Assembly: GCA_018899795.1 (NCBI GenBank)
Contig: JAHIHJ010000077.1
Location: forward strand, 1-19,407
From: Methanobacteriota archaeon
GTDB taxonomy: Archaea; Halobacteriota; Methanosarcinia; Methanosarcinales; Methanoperedenaceae
Reading direction: 5' to 3'
DNA: 19,407 bases
The notes beneath the pieces were generated by a model. The model saw only the letters and a list, made by a program, of their open reading frames with translations, was not told the origin of the DNA and made no database searches. Shown in pieces: positions 13,918-19,407 of the stretch. Each line of letters starts with the position of its first letter. Position 1 is the stretch's first letter. The translations under genes were made by a program, and so were the position numbers.

Positions 13918-14778
13918 TTACAGAAGTCCCGATCTCTGGAGAAGCATAAGGTCTTCTGTGTTCAATTTTTCGCCGAGTTTGAACTGGTTATAGACTTCTT
14001 CCGCTTCTTTCTTTGTCTGTTCTCTTATGGATTCGTCCTTTGTTTCCTTTGTCTTTCTCTTCAATCCGATGATCAGTTTGTTGATCTCACGGATCTCTTT
14101 CTGGGACTGTATGAATAGCCTGTGCTGTTCGTCCGCGGCTTCCTGTGCTTTCACAAAATCCTTATGGGCTGCATCGGATTCCGCTCTTATTGCATCGGCT
14201 TCTTTGAAGATAGTGATCATCTTATCATGATGTTGCTGCGCAGCTTCTGCGGATTCTTTCACCTGATCATGATATTTGGCGGCTTCATCTCGTAAAACCT
14301 GAGCATTTTCAAGCAATGATTTTAATTCACTGCTTCCTTCAAGTTGCGTCTTCTTGCGCTTGAGCTCATCAGTCAATTTTGCTATCCTGTCGACAATTTC
14401 CCGTTCCTGTGATGTTTTTAGCACCTCAGTCTGTTGTTTGAATTCAAGCTGGTCTATCTCTCGCTTCATTTCTTTCAGGGATGGACCATCACCAAGATTC
14501 AGATCCTTACGAATCTTGTCGATTTCAGCGTATACCTTGTTAGCCTGCTCATTAAGTTCGTCGCGTTTGAGTTTAGCTTCGCCGACTTTTTCGTTGTTCT
14601 CATCGCGCTGCTTTTTAAGCTGCTGCGCTTCATCAATAAGTTCTTTGGTACGAGTATTCAGTTCGTTCCTTTTAGTAGCCCACTTACTTGCTTCAAGGTT
14701 TAGCTCGTTCCTTTTATTCTTATTCTCTTCCGACTTGTTCTTTAAGTCATTCTTTCTGTTCTGCAATTCATTTAACAA
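13918..14778 (-). CDS. Archaeal coiled-coil protein (COG1340 type)
   Basis: The 286-residue product is almost entirely charged helix, with heptads from residue 1 to about 240 and few prolines. A break near LNLGDGPS (about 93-100) precedes the KEMKREIDQLEFKQQT motif typical of COG1340. The C-terminus, EEVYNQFKLGEKLNTEDLML, is the conserved short tail of the family. Older annotation calls it phosphoserine-phosphatase-like, which the sequence does not support. Start is TTG 14778, chosen because AAGGAGG (14788-14794) lies 9 nt before it and no in-frame ATG is close. The role is unknown; a ribosome- or chromosome-related scaffold is a guess. It is followed by the phosphoribosyltransferase gene after about 100 nt. 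Confidence 0.85.
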   Translation of the reverse strand: MLNELQNRKNDLKNKSEENKNKRNELNLEASKWATKRNELNTRTKELIDEAQQLKKQRDENNEKVGEAKLKRDELNEQANKVYAEIDKIRKDLNLGDGPSLKEMKREIDQLEFKQQTEVLKTSQEREIVDRIAKLTDELKRKKTQLEGSSELKSLLENAQVLRDEAAKYHDQVKESAEAAQQHHDKMITIFKEADAIRAESDAAHKDFVKAQEAADEQHRLFIQSQKEIREINKLIIGLKRKTKETKDESIREQTKKEAEEVYNQFKLGEKLNTEDLMLLQRSGLL

Positions 14779-14787
14779 CCTATATGT

Positions 14788-14794
14788 CCTCCTT
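14788..14794 (-). promoter_or_regulatory. Strong ribosome binding site that decides a TTG start
   Basis: AAGGAGG on the minus strand is the best ribosome site in its neighbourhood. It is 9 nt from the TTG of the coiled-coil gene. Confidence 0.7.
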
Positions 14795-14821
14795 TTCCAA
14801 CATCAGTTGGGGTTATGCATC

Positions 14822-14905
14822 TCATAATGCACGATACATGTGCCGGATCACCCGGTACAGCGTTTTGTCAATCACTTCATAAAGAGTGAATGATTTTGCT
14901 CTCAT
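14822..14905 (-). CDS. Possible 27-codon leader ORF upstream of the coiled-coil gene
   Basis: ATG 14905 to TGA 14822 encodes MRAKSFTLYEVIDKTLYRVI and seven more residues. GTGAGAGA precedes the ATG closely. It is basic and amphipathic, lies between dapB and the coiled-coil gene on the same strand, and its end overlaps a small hairpin (TGCAT, loop, ATGCA at 14816-14831). It could be a small protein, a leader peptide or chance. Confidence 0.3.
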   Translation of the reverse strand: MRAKSFTLYEVIDKTLYRVIRHMYRAL

Positions 14906-14943
14906 TCTCTCACATTCCTTTTAACCTTTTCGGAAGAAATAAA

Positions 14944-15738
14944 TTATTTGATCCCCAGAACATCCTTCATGTCATAAATGCCTGACCTGGCGGAACAAAC
15001 CCATTCAGCAGCTTTTATAGCGCCCCTGGCAAATGCCTGCCTGCTATGCGCCTGATGTTTTATCTCGATGCGCTCCCCGTCGCCTGCGAAAAGGACAGTA
15101 TGATCGCCCGCTATATCGCCCCCCCGTACTGCGTGTATGCCGATCTCCCTTTTGCGAGGGGAAAGACCGCGCCTCCCATACACTAACTCGCGCTCTCCGA
15201 GCACATTTGAAATGGTCCGGGCAGCTTCTAATGCCGTTCCGCTGGGAGCATCTTTTTTCTGGTTGTGATGCGCTTCTATGATCTCAATATCGTAATCGCC
15301 AAGGCGCGACGCCGCTTCAGCAAGGAGTCCAAAGAACACGTTCACACCTATAGAGAAATTCGGGGTGATTACTGCAGAAACACCATTGTATTTGATGGAC
15401 ATCTCCATTACTGAGCGCTGTTCTTTCGTAAAACCCGTCGTACCAACAACGAGATTTACTTTTTTCCTGGCAGCAGCAAGTACGTTTTTCACCGCAGGTT
15501 CAGCGATAGTAAAATCTATAAGGACATCAGGTTTTGAGTTCTCAAGTACGATGTCGATGTTATTTGCATCATCCACAGGCACATTCAAGGCGCCCACTCT
15601 CATCACTTCGCCTATGTCCTTCCCGATATTGCTGATATCTATGGCTGAAACAAGTTTCATATCCTTTGACTTCAGGACATTTTCTATAATAAGCCCGCCC
15701 ATTCTCCCGCATGCTCCGGTAACTGCTACTTTTATCAT
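14944..15738 (-). CDS. dapB: 4-hydroxy-tetrahydrodipicolinate reductase
   Basis: Second committed step of lysine/diaminopimelate synthesis, using NAD(P)H. The 264-residue product has the nucleotide-binding VAVTGACGRMGG (4-15), VVGTTGFT (97-104), and the active-site EAHHNQKKDAPSGTA (155-169) with His157, His158 and Lys161/162. The C-terminal RGGDIAGDHTV strand is also conserved. It starts 7 nt after the dapA stop, so both come from one message that begins with the S17e gene. All key residues are present. Confidence 0.97.
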   Translation of the reverse strand: MIKVAVTGACGRMGGLIIENVLKSKDMKLVSAIDISNIGKDIGEVMRVGALNVPVDDANNIDIVLENSKPDVLIDFTIAEPAVKNVLAAARKKVNLVVGTTGFTKEQRSVMEMSIKYNGVSAVITPNFSIGVNVFFGLLAEAASRLGDYDIEIIEAHHNQKKDAPSGTALEAARTISNVLGERELVYGRRGLSPRKREIGIHAVRGGDIAGDHTVLFAGDGERIEIKHQAHSRQAFARGAIKAAEWVCSARSGIYDMKDVLGIK

Positions 15739-15745
15739 AATTAAC

Positions 15746-16621
15746 TCACTCTATCAAATGAAGGTCTTTTAACGCTATTTTGAGCTTTTTCTCGTTGTCC
15801 GGACTTATGGGCGCAAGCGGAAGACGCAGGTTCCCCGCAGGGAGCCCAATTAGCTCAACCGCCTTTTTTACGGGAACCGGGTTTGTTTCAAGGAACATGG
15901 CTCGAATAAGGGGGGCAAGAGCCAGATGAAGCTCTCGTGCCCGTTCCAGATCTCCACTGCGGAAAGCCTCAACCATGGAGACAACAAGTTTTGGAGCCAC
16001 ATTTGCAACAACAGAGATGACGCCCGACCCTCCTATAGACAGGATCGGAAGTGTCAGGCCGTCATCACCTGAGAGTACTGTAAAATCCTCATCTTTTGTG
16101 AGTTCAATTATTCTGGTGATCTGGTCAAGATTGCCGCTTGCTTCTTTTATCCCTACGATATTGCTTACTTTTGCAAGTTCTGCTGTAAGTTCGGGTTTCA
16201 GGTTTATTCCGGTTCGTGAAGGGACGTTATAAATAATGATTGGTATATCCACTGCCTCAGCGATAGTTTTAAAATGCTTTAGCATTCCGCTATCATTGGG
16301 CTTGTTGTAATAAGGCGTTATAAGCAATGCTGCGTCTGCTCCTGCATCATGGGCAAATCTTGTCAGCTCAAGCGCCTCTGTGGTATTGTTAGAGCCTGTT
16401 CCTGCCACTACAGGGACTGACGAATACTCAATCGCATACTCAATTACTTTTTCATGTTCCTGAAGGGAAAGAGTGGCAGCCTCACCTGTTGTTCCGCAGG
16501 GAACTACTCCTGATACGCCACCATCGATCAAAAATTCGATATTCTGCCGTATACCATCCTTATCTACCCTGTTATCTTTGGTGAACGGGGTAATAAGGGC
16601 AGGCAGAACACCTTCTATCAT
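15746..16621 (-). CDS. dapA: 4-hydroxy-tetrahydrodipicolinate synthase
   Basis: Condenses pyruvate with aspartate semialdehyde at the entry of the lysine pathway. The 291-residue TIM barrel has PCGTTGEAATL (41-51), YNVPSRTG (131-138) with Tyr131 and Arg136, and the Schiff-base Lys159 in GIKEASG. AGAAGGGATC before the ATG provides a ribosome site. It lies 8 nt after the S17e gene and 7 nt before dapB. The grouping of S17e, dapA and dapB is, to my knowledge, common in methanogens. Confidence 0.97.
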   Translation of the reverse strand: MIEGVLPALITPFTKDNRVDKDGIRQNIEFLIDGGVSGVVPCGTTGEAATLSLQEHEKVIEYAIEYSSVPVVAGTGSNNTTEALELTRFAHDAGADAALLITPYYNKPNDSGMLKHFKTIAEAVDIPIIIYNVPSRTGINLKPELTAELAKVSNIVGIKEASGNLDQITRIIELTKDEDFTVLSGDDGLTLPILSIGGSGVISVVANVAPKLVVSMVEAFRSGDLERARELHLALAPLIRAMFLETNPVPVKKAVELIGLPAGNLRLPLAPISPDNEKKLKIALKDLHLIE

Positions 16622-16629
16622 GATCCCTT

Positions 16630-16830
16630 CTATTTCTTTCTGATAGCTTTAACTCTCAACGAGCGCACGATATATCCTGCAACGCGATTCCTGATACCCT
16701 TACTCTCTACATTGGTATATCTGGTAACGAATTCCTTGTTCTGTGAGAAGTCCGTAGTAAAAAGATCACTATGCTCTTCAAGTAACTGTGCTGCTAATGA
16801 TTTTATGTAATTGGGTCGAATATTTCCCAT
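16630..16830 (-). CDS. rps17e: Small ribosomal subunit protein eS17 (S17e)
   Basis: An archaeal/eukaryotic-only ribosomal protein of 66 residues. It begins MGNIRPNYIKSLAAQLLEEH, continues FTTDFSQNKEFVTRYTNVES and ends with the basic RNRVAGYIVRSLRVKAIRKK. Start at ATG 16830 is set by GGAG 7 nt before it and by family starts; the open frame runs 14 codons further upstream to 16872 without support. It leads the dapA-dapB operon and begins about 60 nt after the 395-residue gene, which may be co-transcribed. Confidence 0.95.
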   Translation of the reverse strand: MGNIRPNYIKSLAAQLLEEHSDLFTTDFSQNKEFVTRYTNVESKGIRNRVAGYIVRSLRVKAIRKK

Positions 16831-16890
16831 ATTAGTTCTCCATTTTTCACCGCATACAACTCCATCATTCATATAGGTTTTGGGGAGAAC

Positions 16891-18078
16891 TTACTGGATA
16901 TCCAGGATCTTGATCAGTTTGTCGCCTTTTTCTTTTATTATACTTAGCTTCTCTTTAACCTTTGATTTTTTAAGGTAGATCTCGCTGCGCTTCCCGCTGT
17001 CATCCTCTACTTTGAGAGAAAGCTCTTCCCCTGAAGGGCTGTGCTTTTTTATCATGGCTATGGTGGGGGCGTAAACTTCAGCTATCTTCTGCATGAGTTC
17101 GAATATCTGGTTCTCTTCAAGCACATCTTTCTGGTTCATCTGCAGGGACTCCATAGACCTTTTTTTGGGATAAAGAGTATTTGTCCGGGCGATTATTTTC
17201 TCTCCAAATTCTCGAAGCTTCGGGATGTTGACCAGAATGCTCAATGCTGGAACAGCCTGAATGTATTTCTCCACTTCCTTTTCTTCAGCATGATATACCT
17301 CGATGGCGAATTCATCCTTGAAAACCATCTTCATTCTAAATCGTTCGGATTCAACATCCTGTCTTTTCCTGATAACGACTTCAAGCTCTTTCCCAAGCTG
17401 GACAATATCTGTAATTAGGTAATCGTCTACACTGACAACATCAGGCACCTCTTCCTTTTTAAGAAGGGGTTTTCTCATTCTTGCAGGTATCTCAATACCC
17501 TTCAAGAAGTCGGAAACCCTGACATGCCGATTCCAGAAAGGCACCTGAGAGGATATTACGCCGTATATGGCTGAGATGTCACCTTCAAAGTCTACCTTGA
17601 CCTTTGCAGCAAAACCTTCCTTGGTGGCTTTAATAATAAAATTCTTGTTAATAATAGGAAGAGGATCATGGATAAAAAGAGATTCCAGCGTAGCTCTATT
17701 TTCCTTATCTGACGCGTTTACTTTTTTATCAAAATCTGATATTTCCTGGAATACTTCGTCTGAGAACTTTATCTTGCCGTTCTCTATATATTTTATCAGG
17801 AAATCCTTGCTCTTTGCAGCATACTGGTTGATAGCGGTTTGCTCTTTACTCGTTGCCACGGCATTTATAATCGCCTGTTCAGCAGTTAACAGGCAGTTAT
17901 CCAGTTGCTCAAGAACTGTATTCTTGAGTTTTCGCCTGTCCCTTATGTCCTCTTTCAGGTCAAAAACCGTATTTTCAAGCGTTATCGTCTTGACACTGGT
18001 ATCGACATAGTTTTCCAGCAGCGCAAGGAAATCCTTTTGAAGCGGGGATTCTGTTGAATCGCCGAACAGGTATTTCAT
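16891..18078 (-). CDS. Conserved-looking protein of unknown family (395 aa) starting MKYLFGDSTESPL
   Basis: A soluble protein without signal peptide or membrane span. Residues about 25-115 are helical and coiled-coil-like (TLENTVFDLKEDIRDRRKL). Residues 140-290 look alpha/beta, with repeated charged strands such as EGFAAKVKVDFEGDISAIYG and DYLITDIVQLGKELEVVIRK. The C-terminus has a helical part and a lysine-rich end (KSKVKEKLSIIKEKGDKLIK). The N-terminal YLFGDST motif seems distinctive; I have an impression of similar starts in uncharacterised bacterial proteins but cannot confirm it. GGAG lies 9 nt before the ATG. The gene sits just upstream of S17e-dapA-dapB. Function is not assignable. Confidence 0.8.
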   Translation of the reverse strand: MKYLFGDSTESPLQKDFLALLENYVDTSVKTITLENTVFDLKEDIRDRRKLKNTVLEQLDNCLLTAEQAIINAVATSKEQTAINQYAAKSKDFLIKYIENGKIKFSDEVFQEISDFDKKVNASDKENRATLESLFIHDPLPIINKNFIIKATKEGFAAKVKVDFEGDISAIYGVISSQVPFWNRHVRVSDFLKGIEIPARMRKPLLKKEEVPDVVSVDDYLITDIVQLGKELEVVIRKRQDVESERFRMKMVFKDEFAIEVYHAEEKEVEKYIQAVPALSILVNIPKLREFGEKIIARTNTLYPKKRSMESLQMNQKDVLEENQIFELMQKIAEVYAPTIAMIKKHSPSGEELSLKVEDDSGKRSEIYLKKSKVKEKLSIIKEKGDKLIKILDIQ

Positions 18079-18227
18079 GTGGAGAAACTCCGCAGATCAC
18101 ATAATATCTGGCAGGGGATGATCACTCTCGTTCCATTCAATTTAAATTCGTTCATTTTTAGTACCCTCTTATAGCATATAATTATCTCCAATTACATATA
18201 ATCATTGCTATTTTGAAGATTACAAAT

Positions 18228-18658
18228 ATGGAAGAATTTATTTTGCATAGCGATCATTACTTTATACATTTATGCAACGCAGGGAATAACGGGTGACGGC
18301 AAGCGTTCAGCGCCATCTGCAGGAGCCACATATCCTCTTGAGATATATGCTCTTGTCGGAAAAGTGGAAGGAATTGGCAGCGGCAAGCCTTAACCAGGAT
18401 TTCATTGCTGATGCGCCTCTTGTTATTGTAATCGCCGCTCTTTACGAAAGAACGACAAAAAGGTACGGAGAGAGGGGAATACGATACGTGCATATCGAAG
18501 TCGGTCATGCAGGACAGAATATTTATTTGCAGTCAGAAAGCCTTGGTCTGGGGACTGTTGCTGTTGGCGCTTTCTATGACGAAGAGGTTGCAAGAGTACT
18601 AAATCTTCCTGAAGACCATGAACCCCTGTATGTTATGCCTATAGGGTATGTAAGATGA
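18228..18658 (+). pseudogene. SagB-type nitroreductase, frameshifted and internally deleted
   Basis: Three frames carry pieces of one flavin-dependent nitroreductase/SagB-like protein. A short start (MEEFILHSDHYF) lies at 18228 onward. In the next frame 18274-18384 encodes ATQGITGDGKRSAPSAGATY and then PLEIYALVGKVEGIGSG, the FMN-site region. Then 18371-18658 encodes ELAAASLNQDFIADAPLVIV and, further on, the RYGERGIRYVHIEVGHAGQN motif and the end VMPIGYVR. The usual N-terminal RRSIR-type segment is missing. Roughly 25-35 residues that normally lie between GSG and the ELA.ASLNQ helix are also gone, with a frame change. Intact relatives use FMN to oxidise or reduce small substrates; this copy cannot make a whole enzyme unless the lesions are sequence errors. 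Confidence 0.8.
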
Positions 18659-18679
18659 TTCATAGTGCTTGATTCAATA

Positions 18680-19156
18680 TCACAATCCCAGTGCAAGAGC
18701 ATCCTTCTCTATTTTTTCAGCCATCTTTGCCCTGTACTTCTGAAGTTTATCCTGCATGCTTCCATTACCTGCTCCTATGATCTCGCATGCAAGCAGCGCC
18801 GCATTATCCCCTCTTCCAATACCAACGCATGCGACAGGTATGCCAGGCGGCATCTGCGCTATGGAGAGAAGGGCATCCATGCCGTTAAGATTCGAATCAA
18901 CTGGTACACCTATCACAGGCTTTACGGTCTTTGAAGCTATCACACCAGGCAGATGGGCAGCAAGCCCGGCTATGGCGATAAACACCTTCACACCCTTTTC
19001 ATGCGCCTCTTTTATTACATTTTCCACGCGCTCTGGCGTGCGGTGCGCTGAAGCCACTGTTACGTTATATTCGACACCGAACTCTTTCAATATATCAACA
19101 GCTTTCTTTGCGACAATTATGTCCGATGCGCTTCCTAATATTATCTGTACATCCAT
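18680..19156 (-). CDS. purE: N5-carboxyaminoimidazole ribonucleotide mutase / AIR carboxylase catalytic subunit
   Basis: Moves or adds the carboxyl group that forms CAIR in purine synthesis. The product of 158 residues has the PurE signature GSASD (about 8-12), [13 protein letters not shown] (about 36-48), [20 protein letters not shown] and [20 protein letters not shown], then the [10 protein letters not shown] and DNAALLA strands. I start at ATG 19156 because AGGTGA lies 5 nt before it; a GTG three codons upstream (19165) overlaps the larB stop as GTGA and is also possible. The gene appears intact and follows the broken larB directly. Confidence 0.93.
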   Translation of the reverse strand: MDVQIILGSASDIIVAKKAVDILKEFGVEYNVTVASAHRTPERVENVIKEAHEKGVKVFIAIAGLAAHLPGVIASKTVKPVIGVPVDSNLNGMDALLSIAQMPPGIPVACVGIGRGDNAALLACEIIGAGNGSMQDKLQKYRAKMAEKIEKDALALGL

Positions 19157-19161
19157 ATTTT

Positions 19162-19407
19162 TCACCTTTTCTTAACTATCATGGCTGCAAACACGCCTGC
19201 TCCAAATCCGTTATCTATGTTTACAACTGCAAGACCCGGAGAGCATGTGTATACCTGCAACACCAACGTCGTATCCTTTTATTACCCTGCATCCCATTAT
19301 TTCAGCAGCAACTGCCGCCTCTTCAGCGACAGGTATGTCTGCTGTGCCAGCGGCTATGACGCCTATGGTACCGTGACTATTGATTTTATAACCTTGCCGC
19401 CTCAAAA
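19162..19407 (-). pseudogene. larB: larB (nickel pincer cofactor synthesis), internally deleted, 5' end beyond window
   Basis: From the window edge one frame encodes [20 protein letters not shown] and, a few residues on, YDVGVAGIH, the LarB core, which is related to AIR carboxylase. After GIH (19247-19249) it runs into a short nonsense tail and stops at 19211. In another frame 19245-19162 encodes [20 protein letters not shown] and AMIVKKR, the normal LarB C-terminus. In intact LarB roughly 60 residues, including an MEGALPSVVAGL-type active-site strand, lie between these pieces. So a segment is missing and the frame is broken. LarB carboxylates nicotinic acid adenine dinucleotide for the lactate-racemase-type nickel cofactor; this copy would be dead. 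Confidence 0.8.

Noticed and set aside
14354..14827. Long open frame on the plus strand opposite the coiled-coil gene
   Set aside because: Serine/leucine-rich composition is the mirror of Glu/Lys-rich heptads; no ribosome site or family pattern.
18257..18508. Minus-strand open frame opposite the nitroreductase remnant
   Set aside because: The plus strand shows clear nitroreductase motifs in shifted frames; the minus frame has no pattern.

Overview
The window reads as archaeal chromosome, most likely a mesophilic methanogen-lineage euryarchaeon (Methanosarcinales / Candidatus Methanoperedens-like; an inference from gene content and style, not tested by any search). The archaeal signs are Sec61-beta/SecG, ribosomal protein S17e linked to dapA-dapB, a type II methionine aminopeptidase, a COG1340-type coiled-coil protein, a COG1326-like protein, GGAGGTGA-type ribosome sites, and TATA boxes 25-29 nt ahead of start codons with no room for a leader.

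Left part (1 to about 3.72 kb) is an accessory, partly decayed defence/toxin-antitoxin patch. It holds the tail of an unknown ORF, a C-terminally truncated DUF1016/YhcG-type nuclease, a RhuM-family gene with a 40-codon ORF overlapping its start, a DUF433 protein, and an intact DUF2281-MazF toxin-antitoxin pair. RhuM sits between two direct copies of an intergenic repeat that has a strikingly GC-rich, hairpin-forming core. One half of the repeat recurs as a terminator-like element after mazF.

Middle part (3.7 to 16.9 kb) is housekeeping. A minus-strand operon joined by 4-nt overlaps encodes an Xaa-Pro peptidase, methionine aminopeptidase and an unknown sequon-rich surface protein. It is followed by a polyprenol/diacylglycerol kinase-like membrane protein, a short RNase III-domain protein with altered catalytic residues, purD, secG, a secreted DUF11-type surface protein, a 52-residue cysteine-containing small protein, and a minus-strand run of phosphoribosyltransferase, acylphosphatase, a COG1326-like protein lacking its zinc finger, and pcm. 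Then come a coiled-coil protein, and S17e-dapA-dapB (lysine/diaminopimelate synthesis) behind a 395-residue protein of a family I do not recognise.

Right end (18.2 to 19.4 kb): a SagB-type nitroreductase and larB both carry internal deletions with frame changes, on either side of an intact purE. Either this is a local patch of gene decay or an assembly fault. purE and purD both serve purine synthesis but are not adjacent.
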